Shown in pieces: positions 1 to 6,800 of a DNA stretch of 13,197 nucleotides; position 1 is the first letter of the stretch, and every line of letters begins with the position of its first letter. Both the position numbers and the translations under genes were made by a program. Origin of the DNA: Candidatus Avelusimicrobium fimicolum. Its GTDB lineage: Bacteria; Elusimicrobiota; Elusimicrobia; Elusimicrobiales; Elusimicrobiaceae. The stretch lies in assembly GCA_900541355.1 (NCBI GenBank), contig UQJU01000039.1, positions 1 through 13,197 on the forward strand, written 5' to 3'. The notes beneath the pieces are model-generated. The model searched no databases. It was not told the DNA's origin and saw nothing but the letters and a program-made list of their open reading frames with translations.

Positions 1-14
1 CCGGATGTGTCCGC

Positions 15-60
15 CGTATAAAAATGCGTATAAAAGGCTGTTTTGCGTAAATATAAAGGC
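15..60 (+). promoter_or_regulatory. AT-rich leader with three CGTA(TA)AAA-like repeats upstream of the prepilin gene
   Basis: CGTATAAAA occurs at 15-23 and 27-35, and a variant, CGTAAATATAAAGGC, at 46-60. Each copy contains TATAAA (17-22, 29-34, 52-57), so any of them could serve as a -10 box. I found no convincing -35 at 16-18 bases upstream, and no sigma-54 GG/GC pair with correct spacing. The leader probably carries the pilin promoter, but I cannot say which copy is used. The small palindrome CGGATGTGTCCG at 2-13 may be the end of an upstream feature cut by the window edge. Confidence 0.3.
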
Positions 61-67
61 TTTACAA

Positions 68-72
68 AGGAG
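68..72 (+). promoter_or_regulatory. Ribosome binding site of the prepilin gene
   Basis: AGGAG lies five bases before the ATG at 78. It is the only strong Shine-Dalgarno site near this gene. It decides in favour of the long reading frame starting at 78, over the in-frame ATG at 198, which has no purine-rich site in front of it. It also implies that translation runs through the palindromic insert. Confidence 0.75.
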
Positions 73-77
73 AAAAA

Positions 78-767
78 ATGAAAGGGTTTAGTAATGTTAG
101 CCGTGCGGCCACTTGTGCTAGTGGTGTCATTCCCGAGTGTTTTAGTCGGGAATCTGTGGTTGCGAAACGACGAGATTCCGTACAGCAACCTTACGGAATG
201 ACGTTTGCTTGGGGTGGCCGCACGGCGAATATCTTTCGCACGGCAACAACGGGCTTTACCTTGATAGAACTTTTAGTTGTCGTTCTAATCATTGGCATTT
301 TATCGGCGGTGGCGGTGCCACAATACGAAAAAGCCGTAGAAAAAAGCCGCGCTACCCAGGCCTTTACCCTTTTGAAATCTTTATATGCGGCCCAAGCCAG
401 TTATTATATGGCTAATGGGCGTTATGCCACATCTTTTGATGACTTGGATGTGGAAATATCTTGGACGGGCAATGAAAAATGGTATACTGCTGACACAATG
501 GATACTCGGTCTAATCAGGACTGGTCTTTACAAATTAGTGGGAACGCTACGGCTTTTTATCTGGGGCGTTTAAAGGGGCCTTATAAGGGAGCGGGTTGGA
601 GTATTGGGCTTGGGACGTCTTCAAGTTGGGCTGATTCGGAAATGTATTGTGTAGAGCGCATTTCGGCTGGTGTTGTATTTACCAATATGCCGGGTTCCTA
701 TTGTGCAAATATTTTTGGCGGGAAAAATCCTACCACTCGGGGTGGCTTGCGTATTTATTCTTTATAA
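78..767 (+). CDS. Type IV prepilin / pseudopilin with a 59-residue leader carrying an in-frame repeat insertion
   Basis: A pilin-like subunit of a type IV pilus or type II secretion-like filament. The class III signal is clear: G59-F60 is the predicted prepilin peptidase cleavage and N-methylation site, with the conserved Glu five residues into the mature protein (E64). A hydrophobic helix follows (about 62-81, LIELLVVVLIIGILSAVAV), then the alpha1 continuation PQYEKAVEKSRA. The mature protein would be about 170 residues. C191 and C209 near the C-terminus could form the D-region disulfide usual in pilins. The oddity is the leader. Prepilin leaders are normally 5-25 residues, but here MKGF is followed by about 55 residues encoded by a palindromic repeat before a second GF. 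The frame stays open throughout, and the strong RBS belongs to the first ATG. No other pilus gene is nearby, so assembly would depend on genes elsewhere. The pilin call is secure; which filament it serves is unknown. Confidence 0.9.
   Translation: MKGFSNVSRAATCASGVIPECFSRESVVAKRRDSVQQPYGMTFAWGGRTANIFRTATTGFTLIELLVVVLIIGILSAVAVPQYEKAVEKSRATQAFTLLKSLYAAQASYYMANGRYATSFDDLDVEISWTGNEKWYTADTMDTRSNQDWSLQISGNATAFYLGRLKGPYKGAGWSIGLGTSSSWADSEMYCVERISAGVVFTNMPGSYCANIFGGKNPTTRGGLRIYSL
91..258 (+). repeat. Palindromic MITE/RPE-like element inserted in frame in the prepilin leader
   Basis: A 13-bp perfect inverted repeat, GCCGTGCGGCCAC (100-112) and GTGGCCGCACGGC (214-226), brackets a nested set of palindromes. 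These are ATTCCCGA/TCGGGAAT (129-136/146-153), ATTCCGT/ACGGAAT (175-181/193-199), an alternative outer pair GTCATTCC/GGAATGAC (126-133/195-202), and GGTTGC/GCAACC (158-163/185-190). On either side sit near-identical heptamers, GGGTTTA (84-90) and GGCTTTA (252-258), which read GF-S and GF-T in frame. Removing the 168 bases between them leaves an ordinary prepilin start, M-K-G-F-T-L-I-E. This is what an insertion with a short target duplication, or a repeat captured by recombination, would leave. There is no transposase, so it would be non-autonomous. By analogy with Rickettsia palindromic elements it is a coding-compatible repeat. The family is not identified, and the exact ends are uncertain. 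Confidence 0.75.
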
Positions 768-782
768 AATAAGCCTTATTGT

Positions 783-819
783 AAAAATCCCCGCCGGGTT
801 ATACTGGGCGGGGATTTTT
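783..819. terminator. Bidirectional rho-independent terminator between the prepilin gene and pdxA
   Basis: A 13-bp perfect stem pairs 783-795 (AAAAATCCCCGCC) with 807-819 (GGCGGGGATTTTT), with an 11-base loop. The GC core is flanked by A5 on one side and T5 on the other, so both strands give a hairpin followed by a U-run. It stands 16 bases after the prepilin stop and touches the last base of the pdxA stop codon, so it probably terminates both convergent transcripts. Confidence 0.9.
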
Positions 820-1751
820 CAAAAGATTTGGGGTGGCAAATGCCGGGTGGCGGCAAATAAAATCGCGTCCGTCATACTGGACGGATTGGCAATATTTTGC
901 TCCGCAATGTCAAAGGCCGTGCCGTGGGTGGGGGAAACCCGCAAAAATTTTAGCCCGGCTGTGATGTGGACAATCGGTTTTTTAGCGGCCAGTTTCAGTC
1001 CCAGTAAGGCTTGGTCGTGGTACATACATAAAAGCCCGTCGTATTGGCCTGATGCGTGTGCGAGCCACAAGGCATCGGCGGGTAAAGGGCCATCAGCCTT
1101 TATTTTATGGCGGTGCAAGGCTTTTACCGCGGGTGCAATTACCTCATTTTCTTCTGTGCCGAATTTGCCGTTGTCGCTGGCGTGAGGGTTTAAGGCGCAT
1201 ACGGCAATATGGGGGTTTTGAATACCCAGTTTCTTTAAGGCGCGGTTAAAATGTACTCCGGCCGCTACAATACGTTCTTGCGTCAGTAAGTGGGGTAAAT
1301 CCGCAACAGCAAAATGCTCCGTTACCAACCCGCAGCGCAGGTCTCCGCTGATAAACATCATTAGTCCTTCTTTGCCTGCGTATTCGCGCAGCAGTTCCGT
1401 ATGACCCGTATAGGGGACGCCGTACAGAGACCAACTTTGCTTGTTAATAGGGGCCGTAACCAACGGAGTTTTGGTTTTAAGGGCCAGTTTAATACCTAGT
1501 TCAACCGCCTTAAAGGAGGTTTCTCCTCCCGCAAAAGACGGAACGGGTTTATCCGGCAGCGGGACCGAAGAATCTATGGCAATCAGGCGGGCTAATTTAT
1601 CCGAAAAACCCGCACGCACCAGCGAGGTAGGCTCCCCGATTACTACCGGGAAACACACGCGCTGCACGAGCGGGTTCTTTAAAGATTTTACTGTTACTTC
1701 CGGGCCAATCCCCAACGGGTCCCCGGCTGTAATCAAAACTATGGGCTTCAT
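819..1751 (-). CDS. pdxA: 4-hydroxythreonine-4-phosphate dehydrogenase PdxA
   Basis: PdxA catalyses the NAD-dependent oxidation of 4-phosphohydroxy-L-threonine in the DXP-dependent pathway to pyridoxal 5'-phosphate; it is a cytosolic, metal-dependent homodimer. The 310-residue product shows the family signatures in order: N-terminal TAGDPLGIGPE (8-18), GHTE (116-119) with a metal-binding His, LNPHASDNG (187-195), MYHDQ (243-247) with another metal His, and C-terminal RVSPTHGTAFDIA (271-283). E. coli PdxA is about 329 residues, so this one is essentially full length. I chose the ATG at 1751 because GGA lies about seven bases upstream and it gives the usual start MKPIVLITAGDP. An in-frame TTG at 1763 would add four residues. 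It is the last gene of the leftward cluster, behind a SurA-like gene, the same neighbour as in enterobacterial surA-pdxA. It probably also has its own promoter in the 82-base gap. Confidence 0.95.
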   Translation of the reverse strand: MKPIVLITAGDPLGIGPEVTVKSLKNPLVQRVCFPVVIGEPTSLVRAGFSDKLARLIAIDSSVPLPDKPVPSFAGGETSFKAVELGIKLALKTKTPLVTAPINKQSWSLYGVPYTGHTELLREYAGKEGLMMFISGDLRCGLVTEHFAVADLPHLLTQERIVAAGVHFNRALKKLGIQNPHIAVCALNPHASDNGKFGTEENEVIAPAVKALHRHKIKADGPLPADALWLAHASGQYDGLLCMYHDQALLGLKLAAKKPIVHITAGLKFLRVSPTHGTAFDIAEQNIANPSSMTDAILFAATRHLPPQIF

Positions 1752-1802
1752 ACCGTATTCCAAAATAAAGTTTCGGGAAAAAGCAGCAAGTTGCCCTTTT
1801 AT

Positions 1803-1830
1803 TTTATAACTATCTGTACGGCTTTGCCAA
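1803..1830 (-). promoter_or_regulatory. Possible internal sigma-70-type promoter for pdxA
   Basis: On the minus strand, TTGGCA (1830-1825, five of six matches to TTGACA) and TATAAA (1808-1803, five of six to TATAAT) are separated by 16 bases. They lie just after the SurA-like stop codon and would start RNA near 1795, about 45 bases before the pdxA ATG. This is the only sizeable gap in the leftward cluster, and no terminator hairpin is seen in it. The evidence is a consensus match only. Confidence 0.4.
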
Positions 1831-1833
1831 GAA

Positions 1834-3003
1834 TTATTTTTTCACTTCGGCTTTTTTGGCATCAGTTTGCTTGGCGACCTCTTCTTTCAAAAGAGCATCC
1901 GATTCAAAGGTTTTCGTAATTTTTACGTCGGCCTTATTATATAATTCTTCAATATATTTACCCATAGCGGTTTGTACGCGCTGTTGGGCCAAATACTGGG
2001 CTAAATCGCGCGAAATATCTTCGTAGGAAATGGAGCGTTCGGCGCGTTTTTCTTTAATTTTGATAATGTGTATGCCGACCTCGCTTTTAATCGGGTCGCT
2101 GACTTTTCCTACCGCCAGGGTAAAGGCTTTGTCGTCAATGGCCTTAGGAGCGATTCCTTTAATTAGAATCATATCTCCGCCGCTGGCGATGGCATTTTTA
2201 TCCTCGGTGTATTTTTTGACGGCTACGGAAAAATCCATACCGCCGTCCAATTCTTTTTTAATTTGTTTAGCCAGGGCTTCTTTTTTGGCGATTTCTTCGG
2301 GTTTCATATCTTTGGTGGTGGCCAAATAAATATGACCGATACGCACTTGCTCGCCGGTAAGTTGTTTTAGTTTTGCGGCGATGGCTTGCGCTTCTTTGAG
2401 TTTAACAGGGTTTTCTTTTTCAAGCGCCTTGATTTTTTTAGTGTTATTCTTCATTACCGCTTCTACATTAGCATAGAGGGCTTTTGCATCGGCTTCTTCC
2501 ACAGGCGTAACGGTGGCTTGAAGTTTTTGTTCCATTAATTTGCGCACGGCAATATCTTTGGAAAGTTTATTTTTGTATGCCTTTAAACTCATCCCTTGTT
2601 TTTTAAGTGCTTCGGTAAAGCGTTTGTCTGCACCTTTTGTATCCGGCTTGCCGGTGGTTTCGTCAACCATAAAGCGGGCCTTGATTTCGTTCAGCCCGGC
2701 ATCCAGTTCGGAATCTTTTACTTGGATTTTGGCTTCCTCGGCGGCTTGATATAACAGTTCCTTGGAAATAAGTTCTTTTAACACTTCCCGCCCCAAAAGG
2801 TCTTGGGCATAGGGCTGTTTTAAAAAGTCCGGCGCGGCGGCTTTGTATTGTTCCACAACGCCTTCCAAGTAATTGTCATACTCCGAAGCCAGCACAGGCC
2901 GGCCGTTTACCGTGGCGACGGAAGATTCCATCACTTTGGCTTGTAAATTCATCCCCAACACCGCTAGTAAAGCGGCCAGAAACAATTTATTCGCTTTTTT
3001 CAT
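1834..3003 (-). CDS. SurA-like periplasmic parvulin-type peptidyl-prolyl cis-trans isomerase
   Basis: Predicted periplasmic foldase/chaperone for exported proteins, 389 residues. A signal peptide is visible (MKKANKLFLAALLAVLGMNLQA, cleavage likely after A22). It is followed by a SurA-N-like helical region (about 27-165) beginning VATVNGRPVLASEYD. A Lys/Glu-rich, probably coiled segment (about 180-217) leads to a single parvulin (rotamase) domain at about 219-321, with RIGHIYL, then FSVAVKKYTED, GGDM and the closing GIHIIKIKEKR. The C-terminus is helical with a very Lys-rich tail. E. coli SurA has two parvulin domains; this protein has one, so PrsA/PpiC-type foldase is an equally fair label. 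The ATG at 3003 overlaps the 3' end of the upstream parvulin gene by 17 bases, with GAGG about ten bases in front, so translation is probably coupled. Position before pdxA supports SurA descent. Outer-membrane protein folding is inferred, not shown. Confidence 0.85.
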   Translation of the reverse strand: MKKANKLFLAALLAVLGMNLQAKVMESSVATVNGRPVLASEYDNYLEGVVEQYKAAAPDFLKQPYAQDLLGREVLKELISKELLYQAAEEAKIQVKDSELDAGLNEIKARFMVDETTGKPDTKGADKRFTEALKKQGMSLKAYKNKLSKDIAVRKLMEQKLQATVTPVEEADAKALYANVEAVMKNNTKKIKALEKENPVKLKEAQAIAAKLKQLTGEQVRIGHIYLATTKDMKPEEIAKKEALAKQIKKELDGGMDFSVAVKKYTEDKNAIASGGDMILIKGIAPKAIDDKAFTLAVGKVSDPIKSEVGIHIIKIKEKRAERSISYEDISRDLAQYLAQQRVQTAMGKYIEELYNKADVKITKTFESDALLKEEVAKQTDAKKAEVKK

Positions 3004-3808
3004 AGATTACAACCTCGTATTTATTTTTTAAAGAGTCCAACACGTCGTCCGTTTTTTTATTTTTCAGCACTTCCCGTATGCGCGGTTCGGCATCTTTTTT
3101 GGACAAACGGCGTTCCCCTGTTTTCATTATTATATGAAATCCCTGTGCGGTTTTAAAGAAACCTTGCGGCTTTCCCGAAGGAGAATTTGCCGCGATGACG
3201 GCAATATTATCTAGATATTCCCCCGGCATAAAGGAAAACTGTTTTAAAGCCTCCGGAGCAGTGCTGTATTGGCGTTCCATTTCTTTCCAACGGGAAGGGT
3301 AGGCTTTTAAAGTACGCAAAACTTGGTCTGCGGTTTGGGCATTATCCACGATAATTTGTTTAATTGTCATTTCATATGGATATTTTTTAAAGTAATCATC
3401 CACTTCGCTGTTGCTGACGGCGAGAGAGCCGGACTCTTCTAATTTATGATACCAAAGGCGTTCCAACGTGTCGGCGGCAAATTCATTATAAATTTGGTCC
3501 AGTTGGGCGCGTTTGTCGGCCAAGAGCGAGCGGTACTCGTCCGAGTCGGCTATTCCCGTGGCGCGGGCATCGGCGGCAATTAATTTTTCGCGCGTGATGA
3601 TTTGCACCAGATTTTGGTGTCCCAGCGGCGTTTTGGCAAATTCCCTGTCTTCGGCAGACAAAAACGGCAAGCGGTCGTTAATGTCTTGCTCGGTAATGGT
3701 TTGCTTGCCGATGCGGGCAGCCGGTAATGCGCGTGTAGGGGCCGAATCTTGTTGACACCCGGCGAGCACCAAGGGCAATAAAAGTAAAAACGGATATTTC
3801 ATATTCAT
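2987..3808 (-). CDS. Parvulin-type (PpiC/PrsA-like) peptidyl-prolyl isomerase lipoprotein
   Basis: A 273-residue predicted lipoprotein. A short hydrophobic signal (PFLLLLPLVLAGC) ends in a lipobox, with C18 as the acylated residue. It is followed by an N-terminal helical foldase region (about 30-140, starting AARIGKQTITEQDINDRLPF). A weakly conserved parvulin domain lies at about 146-232 (TIKQIIVDNAQTADQVL, then FSFMPGEY, KPQGFF, and the closing AQGFHIIMKTGERR). It would be membrane-anchored and act on exported proteins. It shares its layout with the gene that follows, so the pair may be an old tandem duplication that diverged. Lipoprotein foldases beside mfd are also seen in Firmicutes (PrsA). 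Start choice: ATG at 3808 or 3802; neither has a well-spaced RBS, because the only AGG is spaced for a two-codon mini-ORF just upstream. Catalytic-site conservation is too weak to be sure that isomerase activity is retained. Confidence 0.8.
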   Translation of the reverse strand: MNMKYPFLLLLPLVLAGCQQDSAPTRALPAARIGKQTITEQDINDRLPFLSAEDREFAKTPLGHQNLVQIITREKLIAADARATGIADSDEYRSLLADKRAQLDQIYNEFAADTLERLWYHKLEESGSLAVSNSEVDDYFKKYPYEMTIKQIIVDNAQTADQVLRTLKAYPSRWKEMERQYSTAPEALKQFSFMPGEYLDNIAVIAANSPSGKPQGFFKTAQGFHIIMKTGERRLSKKDAEPRIREVLKNKKTDDVLDSLKNKYEVVIYEKSE

Positions 3809-3811
3809 ATA

Positions 3812-3820
3812 CTATATCAT
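3812..3820 (-). other. Two-codon mini-ORF (ATG ATA TAG) between mfd and the lipoprotein gene
   Basis: On the minus strand an AGG (3828-3826), overlapping the mfd stop codon, is spaced five bases from ATG-ATA-TAG. The stop lies three bases before the ATG of the lipoprotein gene at 3808. It may serve as a landing site that re-initiates into the downstream gene, or it may be chance. It resembles the phage lambda barI minigene (AUG AUA UAA). No function can be shown from sequence alone. Confidence 0.3.
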
Positions 3821-3826
3821 TTTTTC

Positions 3827-6800
3827 CTATCGTAAAATGGTTTCAAAAAACGTCAGCGTTTCCTGGGTGAAAACCAATGGGTCCTTGCCCTTTGGAGCGG
3901 CTATGTGTACGCCGTCGCCGTTTTTAGATTTTACAAATTCTATGTTTCCGGGGCCAAAACGGTTAAAGAGTTCACCCGGAAATGCGGGCGGCATTTTAAA
4001 ACGGTGCGTAAACAGCATTTCTAATGCGCCGTCCACCCAATCTATGTGGTAGATTTCCAACTTGCCCGCACGGTTAGAAAGCAGAAATAATTTGGTTAAA
4101 TTTTCCACTTCGGGTGGAACAGGGCCGCAAAAATCTTGTAAGCGGGCTAAAAGACTTTTGGTTTTGGCTTCGTCCGCGCTCATAAGTTCCTTGTAATATT
4201 TTAGGCGTTCTGCGTCATCCGGCAAATAATCGGGCGGAATATAGGCGGGCAAGGGTAAATTTACCTTGGCTTGCAGGGTGCGTTCTACGCGTTCCCCTTT
4301 TAATTTTTTGACTTCTGCGGCTACTAAATCGCAATACAAACTAAGCCCCACTTCGTTTACATATCCGTGCTGTTTTACTCCTAATAATTCACCTGCGCCG
4401 CGGATTTCCATATCACGCAAGGCCAGGCGGAAACCGCTGCCCAAATCGCTAAATTCCATAAGAGCGGCTAACCGTTGGCGGGCTTCTTCGGTGGGGTCCT
4501 TTTCTTCTTTGGGTTTCCAATATACGGCTGCCAAGTCGGAAAAATTGTCCTCTTGTTCGGCCGGTTTTTTAAGCAGCCAATCCGGGTGGAACAAATAGCA
4601 ATAGGCTTTGGTGCTGCCCCGTCCGATACGTCCGCGCAACTGGTACAACTGCGCGAGCCCAAAGTTTTGTGCATTTTCAACAATAAGCGTGTTTGCATTG
4701 GTAATGTCTATGCCTGATTCAATAATGGTAGAGGCCAGTAAAATATCGTATTTGCCCTTGTTAAAATCCCATAAGGTTTGTTCCAGTTCCTTTTCGTTCA
4801 TTTGCCCGTGAGCCATACAAATACGCGCTTGCGGCACGAGTTGTTTTAGGAACAAATAGCGCGACTCCATACTTTGCACACTATTGTAAACATAGTAAAT
4901 CTGTCCGCCGCGTGCCAGTTCCTGCGTAATAGCGGCGGCGGCCAAGTCGTTATTCCAAGCGGTGACTACGGTTTTGATAGGGGTGCGGCCCCGGGGCGGC
5001 GTATCAATGAGAGAAATGTCGCGCAAGGAAGCAAGCGATTGGTTTAAGGTGCGCGGAATTGGTGTAGCGCTTAACATTAAGGAGTGTACGCTGGCGCTCA
5101 TAGCGCGGATTTTTTCCTTTTGTTTTACACCGAAGCGGTGTTCTTCGTCAATAATTACAAGGCCTAACTGTTTGAAATGTATGTCCTTGCTCATCAGCCG
5201 GTGGGTGCCGATGATAATGTCGCATATGCCGTTTTTTAATTCCTCAATAACGGCCTTTTGCTCTTTGGCAGTTTGGAAACGGCAAAGCATACGCACTACG
5301 ACAGGAAAGCCCGCCAGCCGTTTGGAGAAAGTTTTATAGTGTTGGTCTGCCAAAATGGTGGTGGGAACCAAAAGCATTACCTGCTTGCCCGAAAGAGCCA
5401 CTTTTAGGGCAGCGCGCATCGCTACTTCGGTCTTGCCAAAGCCGACATCACCCACCAGTACGCGGTCCATAGGCTTGGCAAGGTCCAAATCGTGCAAGGT
5501 TTCGCGTATGGCTTGTTCTTGTCCCGGGGTTAAAACATAAGGGAACGAGTCGGCAAATTCTTGTTCAATGCGTTCGTCTCCCGTAATTTCGGGTGCGGGG
5601 GTGGCTTGGCGTAAGGCTTCTAATTTTAAAATCTCCTTGGCGGCTTTTTGGGCTTCTTCTTTTACGCGGTTTTTGACATCTTTCCAAGTCGCTCCACCCA
5701 AGACGGACAAGGTGGGCCGTTTACCCCCGGCCCCAATGTATTTTTGAACCTTTTTAAAATCATACATAGGCACATACAGGCGGCTGCCTCGGCGGTATTC
5801 AATAATCAGGCAGTCGGTGGGATTTTCCTCTTTATCCATTACTTCCAATCCCAAGTAACGGCCGATGCCGTGCTCCTGGTGAACGACATAATCGCCCGCC
5901 TGTAATTCTTTAAAGCGCACGCGCTTGGCACCCTCTATGTCAAAATGTTTGATGACCCGTGCGGCATTGTAGCGGCGGCTTAAAATCTCATTAGAGGTAA
6001 TCAGCGCAAAACGCTCCTGCGGACTGCAAAAACCCTGGGTGAGCGGGGAAATTTTAAAGGCGGCCTTTTTTAAATGTTCGTAATCAGCGGCCAGTTCGCC
6101 CATACGGTCCAATTCCCCGCGGTTTAAACAGCAAATGGTTACCACGATGTTGTGGGCCTGTAAAGAGGCCACTTCCTTATCCAATAGGTCCATATTGGCA
6201 TTAAAGGAGATATTGGCTTTTAAGCCGAAATTTACTCCGTCTGCCGACGGAAGCAACGAAGTAACCGCACAATGAGGATAATCTCCAAGATTAAAATCTT
6301 TATCCGGTTCGTCAAAAATAAAGGAAAATTCAGGCAGGTAGTCTGCCAAGGTAGCCGGTGTATTTTCAAATTTTAGCGGAATAATATCAGCCTTTTCCAC
6401 GTGTTCTTTGGTGTTTTGTGTGTCCAGGTCGTAGGCGCTAATCATTTCCACACGGTTACCCGCAAAATACAGGCGCAAGGGTTCCGGGCGGTTTAAACAA
6501 AAGATATCCACCACGCTCCCGCGTGCGGCATATTGGCCGGGGGTTTCGGCATATTCTTCCCGCCCGTAGCCGGAGTTTTCTAAACGGTCCAGCAATTCCT
6601 GGCGGCGCAAGGTGTCGCCGCGGCGGACGGTGAATAAACGGTTTGTAAAATCGTGCGGGCTTGGCAAGGGGGTGGTAAGGGCTTCGTAATGCGTGCTTAA
6701 CAACCGCGGCCCAGCGGCGGGGGTAATTAGGGTAAAGAGTGCGCTCATCCGTCCGGTATCGGTTTCCGGCAAGGTAAGCGTTTCCGCTCCGCGAGGAGCA

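Noticed and set aside
198..767. Alternative pilin start at the in-frame ATG at 198, giving a 19-residue leader of more usual length.
   Set aside because: No Shine-Dalgarno precedes it, and it lies inside the palindromic element. The ATG at 78 has a strong AGGAG five bases away and matches the expected MKGF start of an uninterrupted prepilin.
670..1185. A 171-codon plus-strand open frame.
   Set aside because: It begins inside the pilin gene, runs through the bidirectional terminator and then lies antisense to pdxA. Its translation resembles no family I know.
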